Origin: Stutzerimonas azotifigens | GTDB lineage: Bacteria > Pseudomonadota > Gammaproteobacteria > Pseudomonadales > Pseudomonadaceae | NCBI RefSeq assembly: GCF_013522725.1 | Contig: NZ_JAAMRF010000005.1 | Coordinates: forward strand, 186,001-250,000 | Direction of reading: 5' to 3' | Length of the DNA: 64,000 bases | Shown here: piece after piece, positions 44,552-52,655 of the stretch | Numbering within the stretch: the stretch's first letter is position 1 | How the letters are laid out: each line of letters begins with the position of its first letter | Position numbers and translations under genes: made by a program | Notes under the pieces: generated by a model | What the model saw: only the letters and a program-made list of their open reading frames with translations | The model's database searches: none | Told to the model about the DNA's origin: nothing

Positions 44552-47134
44552 TCAGCGACGCATGCCGAGCCGGTCGCGCATGTCGTCGGTGATCACTTGG
44601 TCCACCTCGGCGAGCCCGGCCCAGGGATCATCCCCACCCAGCTCTTCCAGGCGCGGCAGCAGGGTTCGCAGCGTCCAGACGTCGGCACCCTTGATATCGG
44701 CAAGTTCGTCCCGGTGGATCGGCACCGAGACGGCCAGCCCTTCGCGTGCCCGCACCGAATACACCGACACGGTGCTCGCGCCACGGCTGTTGCGCAGGTA
44801 ATCGATGAAGATCCGACCGACGCGATTCTTCGGTCCGCTGACCGCGGAGAAATGGTCCGGCAACAACTTCGCCATGTATTGGGCGATGCCCTGGCTGAAG
44901 GCTTTCACCTCCTCCCAGCTCTGCCCCGGTGTGACCGGTACGACGATGTGCATGCCCTTGCCGCCGCTGGTCTTGATGAAAGCCTGCAGGCCGATTTCGT
45001 CGAGCAGCGTCAGGGTCAACTGCGTGGCCTCGACCATGCGTTTCCAGGGCAGCGCGGGATCCGGATCGAGGTCGAGCACGAAACGATCGGGATGTTCCAG
45101 ATCCGGTGCCACGGCATTCCAGGTATGCAGTTCGATGGTGCCCATCTGCGCCGCACCGATCAAAGCTTCGGGCGAATCGATGACCATCAGCGCCGTATGC
45201 CCGGGATAGAGCGCGGGGTCGAGCTGGGTGATGTGGGGAATGCTCAGCTTTTCCGAGTGCTTCTGGAAGAACAGCTCGCCGTCGATGCCTTCAGGTGCCC
45301 GGACAAGGGCCAGCGGCCGCTGCGCCAGTTGCGGCAGCAACCAGGGCGCCACCTGCGCGTAGTAGCGCGCAAGCTCCATCTTGGTCGTACCGCTGCTCTT
45401 GTCGATGATCCGCTCCGGATTGGAAATCCTGATCGGGGCCGTAGCTTTGGCCGGTGCGACCGCGGTTTTGCGGCTGCGGCTCTTCTCGACACCCTTCCCT
45501 CCGGGCGCGGGCGCTGCGCGTTCATGGGTGATGTTTTCGACAGGTTTGTCCGAACGCAGCCCGTGGAAAACCGAATGGCGGATGATGCCCTGACGTGTCA
45601 TCTCGGCATAGGCGACCTCGCACATCAGCGAGGGCTCGAGCCAGTGCGCGCCACGTGCATCGGCGCCGGTGGGCGGATTGGCCACAGCGGGCTTCTTCAC
45701 TTCCAGCGGCTTGAGCTTGGCGTGCAAGCTTTGCAGCGTCACCTGGTTGAAGCCGGTGCCGACCTTGCCTGCATAGCGCAAGGCGCCGCTGTCGTCGTGC
45801 AGGCCCAGCAGCAGCGCGCCGAAGCCACTGCGCGCCCCTTTCGGATCGGTGTAACCGACGATCACGAACTCCTGGCGGTTCTTGCACTTGATCTTCACCC
45901 AACTGTTGCTGCGGCGGGAGACGTAGGCGCTGCCGGCAAGCTTGCCGATCAACCCTTCGAGCTTCATCTGGCAGGCGCTTTCGAGGATGCTGTCGGGCTC
46001 CTCGGTAAAGTCTGCGGAGAAGCGCAGCAGGTCGCTTTCACTGCGTTCGAGCACGCTGGCCAGCGCCGCCCGGCGATCCACCAGCGACACTTCGCTCAGG
46101 TCCATGCCGTTAAGGTAGGGCATGTCGAACAGGTAGTAGACGATGCTCGCACTGCGGCCGACCTCGAAGGCGTTCTGCAGTGCCTGGAAATCGGGCGTGC
46201 CCTCCTCGTTGGGGACCACCACCTCGCCATCGAGCCAGGCCGACTCCAGCCCCAGACTCGCCAACGCTTCGGCCTGGCGGGTCATCTTGGCGGTCCAGTC
46301 GTGGCCGTTGCGGGTGAATAGCTGCACCTTGCCTGACTCGATGCGCGCCATGATCCGGTAGCCGTCGAATTTGATCTCGTAGCGCCAATCGCCGTCAGGC
46401 ACGGATTCCACCAGCGTCGCCAGCTGCGGTTTGTAGCTGTCGGGCAGCGGTGCGGGCCGAGCGCCCTCGAGTTCGACGGCTGCTCCGTCCTTGCGCGGGC
46501 GGCGCCGGCCAGGGGTTTTCACCGAGGCGGTCGTCTCCTTGGCCTTGGCGGCGCCGCGCTTGCGGGGAATCAGGGTGCGGTCGCTCAGCACGCTGTTAGG
46601 CAGCTCGGCGACTATGTCGTAGTCGCTCTCGTCGCGGGCCGCCTCGTCGCGGGATTTGATCAGGAACCACTGTTCCTTGTTGCCGCTCATGCCGGTGCGT
46701 ACCAGGTTCCAGCTGCCGGAAAGCTTCTCGCCCTCGAGGGAAAACTTCAGCTTGCCCTTTTCGTAACCCTGACGGGGATCGCCCTCCGGCGTCCACACGC
46801 CCCGGTCCCAGACGATGACGTCGCCCGCACCGTAGTGGCCTTCGGGAATGTTTCCCTCGAAGGTCGCGTAATCCAATGGGTGATCTTCGACATGCACGGC
46901 CAGGCGACGCACCTTGGGGTCGAGGCAAGGCCCCTTGGGGACCGCCCAGCTCTTGAGAGTGCCATCGAGCTCCAGGCGAAAGTCATAGTGCAGCCGCGTT
47001 GCGTCGTGCTTCTGGATGCAGTATTGCAGCGCGTGGGCGGCGGCACTGCCCTTTTTACGGGCCTTGGGCGCGCCACCGGACGGCTCGGGTGTGGCGGCGA
47101 AGTCACGCTTGCGATTGTATTCGTCCAGAGCCAT
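44552..47134 (-). CDS. ligD: DNA ligase D (NHEJ)
   Basis: A 860-residue three-domain repair enzyme in the Pseudomonas order: phosphoesterase (about 35-185, HDATRLHYDFRLEL, HYGAGDVIVWDRG), ATP-dependent ligase (about 235-530, catalytic Lys255 in YEIKFDGYR) and primase-polymerase (about 570-855, DLDPDPALPWK). A basic linker separates the first two. It seals double-strand breaks together with Ku; no ku gene lies in the window. Its neighbours are stress genes, as in P. aeruginosa. Confidence 0.95.
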   Translation of the reverse strand: MALDEYNRKRDFAATPEPSGGAPKARKKGSAAAHALQYCIQKHDATRLHYDFRLELDGTLKSWAVPKGPCLDPKVRRLAVHVEDHPLDYATFEGNIPEGHYGAGDVIVWDRGVWTPEGDPRQGYEKGKLKFSLEGEKLSGSWNLVRTGMSGNKEQWFLIKSRDEAARDESDYDIVAELPNSVLSDRTLIPRKRGAAKAKETTASVKTPGRRRPRKDGAAVELEGARPAPLPDSYKPQLATLVESVPDGDWRYEIKFDGYRIMARIESGKVQLFTRNGHDWTAKMTRQAEALASLGLESAWLDGEVVVPNEEGTPDFQALQNAFEVGRSASIVYYLFDMPYLNGMDLSEVSLVDRRAALASVLERSESDLLRFSADFTEEPDSILESACQMKLEGLIGKLAGSAYVSRRSNSWVKIKCKNRQEFVIVGYTDPKGARSGFGALLLGLHDDSGALRYAGKVGTGFNQVTLQSLHAKLKPLEVKKPAVANPPTGADARGAHWLEPSLMCEVAYAEMTRQGIIRHSVFHGLRSDKPVENITHERAAPAPGGKGVEKSRSRKTAVAPAKATAPIRISNPERIIDKSSGTTKMELARYYAQVAPWLLPQLAQRPLALVRAPEGIDGELFFQKHSEKLSIPHITQLDPALYPGHTALMVIDSPEALIGAAQMGTIELHTWNAVAPDLEHPDRFVLDLDPDPALPWKRMVEATQLTLTLLDEIGLQAFIKTSGGKGMHIVVPVTPGQSWEEVKAFSQGIAQYMAKLLPDHFSAVSGPKNRVGRIFIDYLRNSRGASTVSVYSVRAREGLAVSVPIHRDELADIKGADVWTLRTLLPRLEELGGDDPWAGLAEVDQVITDDMRDRLGMRR

Positions 47135-47202
47135 GCAACCCTCCGACGACGGGCATGCGAACGGTAGATTGGATCAGGTTGCGCAGCCGCAGGTAGCGGC
47201 GA

Positions 47203-47517
47203 TCAGCGGGCCGGCCCCTCGACCTTGCCCGGATCGGAGCTGCTGTCGGTGATGCCGCCATCACCCGAGTGGCGACCGCCCTGCTCCGGCTTGTTGGCTG
47301 CTTCGCCCGCGCCCTTCACTTCCCGCCCGTCTTCGATGACGGTGCGCCCTTGGCTATCGATGTGAGTTTCGACTTCTTCCTGCGGCGCCGGGTTGCCCTG
47401 GTTGCTTGGCATCGCGCCGCGCTCGGATTCCGGGGTACCGGCTGGCCACTGGGCAAAGGCCACTGCCGGTGCGGCCAACAGACAGCTCGCGAGCAGGCTG
47501 GCGGTCAGTTTTTTCAT
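47203..47517 (-). CDS. small exported hypothetical protein
   Basis: A 104-residue protein. The Sec signal peptide MKKLTASLLASCLLAAPAVA ends before FAQW; Cys13 lies within the hydrophobic core rather than at a lipobox. The mature part is hydrophilic and Gly/Glu/Pro-rich (ETHIDSQGRTVIEDGREVKG), probably disordered and periplasmic. AAGGAG lies before the ATG at 47517. I recognise no family. Confidence 0.7.
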   Translation of the reverse strand: MKKLTASLLASCLLAAPAVAFAQWPAGTPESERGAMPSNQGNPAPQEEVETHIDSQGRTVIEDGREVKGAGEAANKPEQGGRHSGDGGITDSSSDPGKVEGPAR

Positions 47518-47704
47518 CGATATCTCCTTCAGGCTGCGACAGCGACGCAACCTCTTGTGGGTTCTATGGATTGGGCAATGGCGACATCGACGAGTTGCAG
47601 CAGGCCGGGTCGCGACAGCGGACGACGCAGCGATAGCCGATGAACGGTAGAAGGCCGATACGAGCCGAGCGACTGTCTATGTCAGCCCGTCGCACCGGGT
47701 CGGG

Positions 47705-47732
47705 TTTACATCCTTTTTCAGCGTGCTAGGGT
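47705..47732 (+). promoter_or_regulatory. weak candidate promoter of the DUF1652 gene
   Basis: TTTACA (47705-47710) and TAGGGT (47727-47732) are 16 bases apart, about 70 bases before the start. The -10 matches only three of six, with GC before it as in some RpoS promoters. Confidence 0.25.
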
Positions 47733-47802
47733 TGAAAAACCACCGGGGCGCAAAGGGGTTTCAACTGCGTCCTCGTCCACCTCCACCAAAAAGGAGGATC
47801 CC

Positions 47803-48063
47803 ATGGACCAACGCCTGTCTCTGGCTCAGATCGAGGCCATCCTGCATGACCACCTGCAGCCTTATCGGTGCGAGTGCCGAACGCAGCTCAATCGCACGTT
47901 GAGCATTCGGGTATATGGCGAACCCAGCGGCACCGACGAGCTGACTGTCCTCGGCGTGACGGATGAGCAATGCCGTGATGCCGCCAATCTGGTCCGCCTA
48001 GCCCAGGAATTGCGGATCGAGCTGTTCGCCACCCGTGGCGTGCTGGAAATCCGTCACGATTGA
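47803..48063 (+). CDS. DUF1652 protein
   Basis: An 86-residue protein with the DUF1652 pattern: a short N-terminal helix (LSLAQIEAILHDHLQPYRCEC) then strand pairs (RTLSIRVYGEPSGTDELTVLGV) and a C-terminal helix (NLVRLAQELRIEL). The family is abundant and paralogous in Pseudomonas and has no known function. AGGAGG precedes the ATG. Its 3' end overlaps the convergent DUF2061 gene by ten bases. Confidence 0.8.
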   Translation: MDQRLSLAQIEAILHDHLQPYRCECRTQLNRTLSIRVYGEPSGTDELTVLGVTDEQCRDAANLVRLAQELRIELFATRGVLEIRHD

Positions 48064-48329
48064 CGCCCGTTATCCGCCGTCCGGGCCTTGTTGCCGAGAT
48101 GACGAAGCAGCACGTCGTGGCCATAGCTCGTCGAACGCTCCGGCTTACGCTTGCCGAAACGTGACCAGGCACGCTCGTGCAGGTAGAAAACCACCGTGTT
48201 GCACAGCGGCTCGATCAGCGCGACGGTACCGCCGATGACGAAGCTGCCGGTCAGCGCGTAGACCACCAGAAACGCCGTAGCGAAATGGAGGATGGCGAAG
48301 GTCAAGGTCTTGAGCATCGGTCTTGGCAT
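48054..48329 (-). CDS. DUF2061 small membrane protein
   Basis: A 91-residue protein. Two hydrophobic segments (LKTLTFAILHFATAFLVVYALTG and FVIGGTVALIEPLCNTVVFYLHERAW, overlapping pieces) match the DUF2061 predicted membrane family. Function unknown. The start ATG at 48329 (MPRPMLKTL) is chosen; a second ATG lies four codons later and the longer frame to 48413 lacks conserved residues. Confidence 0.78.
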   Translation of the reverse strand: MPRPMLKTLTFAILHFATAFLVVYALTGSFVIGGTVALIEPLCNTVVFYLHERAWSRFGKRKPERSTSYGHDVLLRHLGNKARTADNGRQS

Positions 48330-48416
48330 GTAAGGATCCCGGCCGTTGTTGCGTGAGAGGTACCGCATAAAAGAACCGGCATGCGTAACGCAGGCGTCGC
48401 GCATGCCGGCCACGCA

Positions 48417-48956
48417 TCAGCGCTTGGCAACCGCATCCGGCGTCGATGCGCGGGTCAGATAGGCCTGGGTCAGCTGTGGCAGGTTGTCCAGAATCCATGT
48501 AGCCATGGCTTCTTCTTCCTTCAGGATCGACTCGCAGATCTGCTTGGTCTCGGTGTCTCCCACCGCTTCGGCAGCCGCAATGAGGATGGTGTAGGACGCG
48601 ATCTCGAGGTTCTCGAAGACGTAGCCCATCTGGCCACCCTTGACGATTTCGTCCTCGACCATCATGCCGCCCATGGCCTGCCCCATCGCCATCATCTTGC
48701 CCCCCATGTCCTTCAGGGTGGAGGCCGAGTGGCCGTAGCGATCCAGGCATTGCTCGATGAGCCGAGACTGATTCCGGGTCTCCTCTATGTGTTGCTCGAT
48801 GCGCGCTTTCATCTCGGGGTAGTGCTCGATGCGGGCGGCTTGCTTGGTGAGCATCGATTCGGCTTGGGCTTCCATCGCGTGGGCGTCGCGCAGCCATTCG
48901 ATCATTCGCTCGACGCGTACATCGTTGGTGTCGATACCAGTCTGTGCACTTTGCAT
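48417..48956 (-). CDS. ferritin-like DUF892 protein (YciE/YciF type)
   Basis: A 179-residue helical protein. WLRDAHAMEAQAESMLTKQAARI and IEQHIEETRNQSRLIEQCLDRYG form the DUF892 helices; the Glu/His residues Glu29, Glu62 and others could bind a di-iron centre. A second half repeats the pattern with YTILIAAAEAVGD. YciE/YciF relatives are induced by osmotic and general stress. Neighbouring stress genes fit. Not a classical ferritin. Confidence 0.82.
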   Translation of the reverse strand: MQSAQTGIDTNDVRVERMIEWLRDAHAMEAQAESMLTKQAARIEHYPEMKARIEQHIEETRNQSRLIEQCLDRYGHSASTLKDMGGKMMAMGQAMGGMMVEDEIVKGGQMGYVFENLEIASYTILIAAAEAVGDTETKQICESILKEEEAMATWILDNLPQLTQAYLTRASTPDAVAKR

Positions 48957-49151
48957 GATCCGTACTCCTCAGTTGGGGGTCTTGAAGCGGGTCCGCTGCG
49001 GTACCCATGCTGCGGCACCCATGTAGTTGGGAAAGGCTCTGATTGCGGGAGTTCCCGTTATTGAGCGCGGCTTGTCGGACAGTTTCGATCGCTGAACTTT
49101 GCCTGCCCGGTCCAGTCTCTGACTCTGGACCAACGGAGAAGGAGCTGTCTT

Positions 49152-50285
49152 ATCGAACTCCCAGCCGCGCTGACGGACTGGCAAGACCAGATCGCCAACC
49201 CCAATTTCAGGACCCTCGTCGCGGCGATAATCGTCCTGTTGATCCTCAGCCTGTTGAGCCGCGTGCTCACCGCGGTGGTACTGCGCCTGGCACGTGGCTT
49301 TGTCGTCACCCGCGAGCTGTCCGAACACCTGCAGAAGCCCGTGCGTCTGCTGTTGCCCCTGCTGGGTTTGCAGGCGGTTTGGACGGCCGCTTCCGACGAG
49401 GTGTTATTCATTGGCGGCGCGCGCCACATCACCGGTCTTCTGATCATCGCCTGCATCACCTGGTTGGCGTTGCGGGCCCTGCGCGGGATCGAACAGGTGA
49501 TCCTGCTGAACAACCCGGTCAACATCGCCGACAACCTGCGAGCTCGGCGCATCCAGACGCAGACCCGCGTATTGCTGCGGACCCTGAGTTTCCTGATCGT
49601 TCTGATCGGAATCTCCAGCATGCTGATGACCTTCCCAGCGGCCAGGCAGTTCGGTACCAGCCTACTGGCCTCTGCCGGTCTCGCCGGCCTCGCGGTGGGT
49701 TTTGCGGCCCGCCCGGTGCTGGCCAACCTGATCGCCGGCATGCAGATCGCCATCACCCAGCCGATTCGCCTGGACGACGTGGTCATCGTCGAAGGGGAAT
49801 GGGGACGTATCGAGGAGATCACCGCCACCTACGTGATCGTCCGCATCTGGGACGACCGCCGCCTGGTGACGCCATTGCAATACTTCATCGAGCAGCCGTT
49901 CCAGAACTGGACCCGAAGCGGTTCCAGCCTCATCGGCTCGGTGTTCCTGTGGGTGGATTATTCCTTGCCACTGGAGCCGTTGCGCGAGGAGTTGCGACGG
50001 CTCTGCAAGGACGTTCCGGAGATCTGGGACGGCCGTGTCTGCGTATTGCAGGTGACCGATACCAGCGAGAAGTCCATTCAGCTGCGGGCGCTGGTGAGTT
50101 CACCCGACTCGTCACGCAACTGGGACCTGCGCTGCCATGTCCGCGAAAACCTGATCGGTTTCATTCAGCGCCAGTATCCCAACGCGCTACCGCAACTGCG
50201 GGCGGATCTGGCGGTGGGACAGAAGCACCAGATCGACCGCGATACGCCCGAGCATATCGAACCCGAGCGCCAGCCGCCGGTATAG
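49152..50285 (+). CDS. mechanosensitive ion channel (MscS family), non-canonical start
   Basis: About 377 residues. The N-terminal membrane helix TLVAAIIVLLILSLLSRVLTAVV spans the first available TTG (49239), so translation must begin upstream; yet the frame has no ATG, GTG or TTG back to the stop at 49062. GGAGAAGGAG (49135-49144) sits seven bases before ATC (49152), giving IELPAALTDWQDQ as start. The pore helix is SLLASAGLAGLAVGFAARPVLANLIAG and the beta domain begins IRLDDVVIVEGEWGRIEEI. It releases solutes on hypo-osmotic shock. Confidence 0.85.
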   Translation: MELPAALTDWQDQIANPNFRTLVAAIIVLLILSLLSRVLTAVVLRLARGFVVTRELSEHLQKPVRLLLPLLGLQAVWTAASDEVLFIGGARHITGLLIIACITWLALRALRGIEQVILLNNPVNIADNLRARRIQTQTRVLLRTLSFLIVLIGISSMLMTFPAARQFGTSLLASAGLAGLAVGFAARPVLANLIAGMQIAITQPIRLDDVVIVEGEWGRIEEITATYVIVRIWDDRRLVTPLQYFIEQPFQNWTRSGSSLIGSVFLWVDYSLPLEPLREELRRLCKDVPEIWDGRVCVLQVTDTSEKSIQLRALVSSPDSSRNWDLRCHVRENLIGFIQRQYPNALPQLRADLAVGQKHQIDRDTPEHIEPERQPPV

Positions 50286-50292
50286 CCGGCCG

Positions 50293-50313
50293 CTGCGCCT
50301 TAGCGCAGTTTTT
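50293..50313 (+). terminator. rho-independent terminator of the mechanosensitive channel gene
   Basis: CTGCGC (50293-50298), loop CTTA, GCGCAG (50303-50308) and TTTTT (50309-50313). It starts eight bases after the channel stop and overlaps the end of the convergent CinA-like gene. Confidence 0.75.
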
Positions 50314-50791
50314 CCAGCAGCAACTGATACTTGTCGGCTAACACTTCCAGCCCGTGGCGCGCGGCCTGCTTGCGCACCTCCACGCGGTCGCCCTCGAATT
50401 TCAGGGTCTCGCTGATCACGACCTGACGGTCATCCTTCATCAGCGCATAGGCAAAGCAGTGCGTGCCCGCCTCATCCTCGGCCGAGTCGTCGGCAACGCC
50501 GGTGTTGGCGATGGCAATGGTGGCGACACTGGAATTGAGCGCGCCGATGGCCATCTCGGTCGCCACTTCTTCACTGGTCAGGCCGAAGGTTTCGATGGTT
50601 TCGAAGCTGACGTGCAGCAACCGGTTCTTGGCTTTGGGCGAATAGACGACGAAGCCGCTATCGAGGACCTGGCCGCAGCCAGGCAGATCGCCCAGCAGCG
50701 AGGCCATCAGGCCGCATGTGGACGATTCGGCGGTGGTCAGCTGAAGGTCGTTTTCCTTGAGAAAGGAAATCACGTCAGCGAGGTCTTGCAT
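50300..50791 (-). CDS. CinA C-terminal domain protein (PncC-like)
   Basis: A 163-residue stand-alone CinA-C domain: TTAESSTCGLMASLLGDLPGCGQVLDSGFVVYSPKAKNRLL and the later VATEMAIGALNSSVATIAIANTGVA are family motifs. PncC deamidates nicotinamide mononucleotide in NAD recycling; stand-alone paralogs may differ. The ATG at 50791 follows a strong GAGGGGAG. The frame upstream to 50911 is not conserved. Confidence 0.85.
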   Translation of the reverse strand: MQDLADVISFLKENDLQLTTAESSTCGLMASLLGDLPGCGQVLDSGFVVYSPKAKNRLLHVSFETIETFGLTSEEVATEMAIGALNSSVATIAIANTGVADDSAEDEAGTHCFAYALMKDDRQVVISETLKFEGDRVEVRKQAARHGLEVLADKYQLLLEKLR

Positions 50792-51093
50792 GGTTCTTAC
50801 TCCCCTCTGTGAGCGCGTCTTTTGAAAAGGCGCGGCGTCCTTTTCCGAGCCGTCGGTCAGAGGCAAAGTTCCGGCCCCGTCCTTTTCACCAAAAGGTGAG
50901 AACTTCTTCACGGCGCCCCGGTCTTGTTCAGGTGTAGGGCCAACGCTGTCCTACCCGCCTGCGCGGCGGTTCGAACAAGGAAATCCAAATCTTTGCTGTG
51001 CTCATGGTTGCGTCGGGTTTTAGGGCCTTAACGCGGGAATTTTGTGCTCGTAGTTGGCATCGGCATGGTGGCCGGTAGCTCGTGGAGAACGTG
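50792..51093. other. 302-base divergent control region of the CinA-like and glgA genes
   Basis: It must hold the promoters of the CinA-like gene and the glycogen/trehalose operon. I see a short hairpin TCACCAAAAGGTGA near 50886-50900 but no convincing sigma-70 pair, as may be expected if RpoS is used. No gene. Confidence 0.4.
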
Positions 51094-52644
51094 ATGAGTA
51101 ATGCAGCTGTGAATGCCCAGCCGATCACATCGAAAAAAAACGATATTTCGTTTCCTTCAGGCAACCGCCCGGTGCTGCAGATCAGCAGCACCCATGACGA
51201 CAAGAAGAAGATCCTGTTCGTCACCTCCGAACTGACCGACCTGGTCAAGACCGGCGGGCTGGCGGACGTATCCGCCGCCCTTCCGCGAGCGCTGAGTCCG
51301 CTGCACGATGTGCGCGTGCTGATTCCCGGCTACCCGCAGGTGCTCGAGTGCGGCCACCCGATCCGACTGGTCGGTAGCCTGGGCGCCCAGGGTGACCTGC
51401 CGGCCTGCAATATCGGTCGCCTGGACCTGCCCGACGGACTGATCATCTATGTGCTGATCAGCCCAGAGCTCTACGAGCGCGACGGCACGCCCTATGGCGA
51501 CGAGCACGGCAACGACTGGCCCGACAACCCGGTACGCTTCGCCCGGCTGGGCCTTGCCGCGGCGGAAATCGCCGCCGGCACCGCCTGCATACGTTGGGCG
51601 CCGGATCTGGTCCACGCCCACGACTGGCCTGCGGGCCTGGTGCCTGCGTACATGCGTTGGCGCGGGCTGAAAACGCCGAGCGTGTTCACCATCCACAACC
51701 TGGCCTACCAGGGACTGATGAGCATGAATCAGCGCCGCCGCCTGGGGATTCCCGTCGAGGCCTGCCACCACGAGCAGATGGAGTTCTACGGGCACCTTTC
51801 CCTGCTCAAGGCCGGCATCGCCTACGCCGATCACGTCACCACGGTCAGCGCCACTTATGCCGAAGAAATCACCACGCCTGAGTTCGGTTGCGGGATGGAC
51901 GGCTATCTACGGGTCAAGGCCGAGCAAGGCCTGCTCAGCGGCATCCTCAATGGCATCGATGAAAGCTGGGACCCGGCAACCGATACCCATCTGATCCAGA
52001 ACTTCAGCATGCACGACTGGGCCGGCAAGGCCGCGAATGCGCGCCACGTCCGGGAAATGTTCGGCCTGGCGCCATCCGAGGGTCCGCTGTTCAGCGTGGT
52101 GTCGCGGCTGGTTCATCAGAAAGGCATCGATCTCACACGTGGCGTCGCGCAGACCATCGTCGAAGCCGGCGGCCAGGTAGCCATCATCGGCCGTGGCGAT
52201 GCCCGCATCGAAGACGATCTTCGTCAGCTCGCCGCGCGCTATCCGGGCCAGGTCGGCGTACACATCGGTTTCAACGAAACCGACGCGCGCTGCCTGTTCG
52301 CCGGCAGCGATTTCCTGCTCATGCCCTCGCGCTTCGAGCCCTGCGGCCTGAGCCAGATGTACGCCCAGCGCTTCGGCTCGCTGCCGGTCGCACGCCGCAC
52401 CGGTGGCCTGGCCGACTCGATCGAGGACGGCGTAACCGGCTTCCTGTTCGATGAGGCAAATGTCGAGAGCTACCGCCACGCCGTCGAGCGTGCCCTGGCG
52501 GTCTTCGGCCGGCCGCAACTGCTAAACGCGATGCGTTGCCGCGCAATGAATTCGGGATTCTTCTGGCGACAGTCGATCGCGCCCTACGATCAACTCTACC
52601 GGCGACTTTTGGGAGACCAGCAGGCGACCGCAATCACCTTTTGA
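51094..52644 (+). CDS. glgA: glycogen synthase
   Basis: A 516-residue GT5 enzyme that extends alpha-1,4-glucan from ADP-glucose. The signature KTGGLADVSAALPRAL (ADP-glucose site) lies near residue 50, after an unusual N-terminal extension of about 40 residues. Further motifs are VHAHDWPAGLVPAYMRW, TIHNLAYQG and SRFEPCGLSQMYAQRFGSLPV. ATG at 51094 follows GGAG by six bases. It heads the glgA-treZ-malQ-treY-DUF2934-glgX operon. Confidence 0.94.
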   Translation: MSNAAVNAQPITSKKNDISFPSGNRPVLQISSTHDDKKKILFVTSELTDLVKTGGLADVSAALPRALSPLHDVRVLIPGYPQVLECGHPIRLVGSLGAQGDLPACNIGRLDLPDGLIIYVLISPELYERDGTPYGDEHGNDWPDNPVRFARLGLAAAEIAAGTACIRWAPDLVHAHDWPAGLVPAYMRWRGLKTPSVFTIHNLAYQGLMSMNQRRRLGIPVEACHHEQMEFYGHLSLLKAGIAYADHVTTVSATYAEEITTPEFGCGMDGYLRVKAEQGLLSGILNGIDESWDPATDTHLIQNFSMHDWAGKAANARHVREMFGLAPSEGPLFSVVSRLVHQKGIDLTRGVAQTIVEAGGQVAIIGRGDARIEDDLRQLAARYPGQVGVHIGFNETDARCLFAGSDFLLMPSRFEPCGLSQMYAQRFGSLPVARRTGGLADSIEDGVTGFLFDEANVESYRHAVERALAVFGRPQLLNAMRCRAMNSGFFWRQSIAPYDQLYRRLLGDQQATAITF

Positions 52645-52655
52645 AGAGGTCATCA

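Noticed and set aside
49043..50341. 432-codon plus-strand frame overlapping the mechanosensitive channel
   Set aside because: Arg/Pro/Gly-rich shadow translation; the channel motifs are in the other frame.
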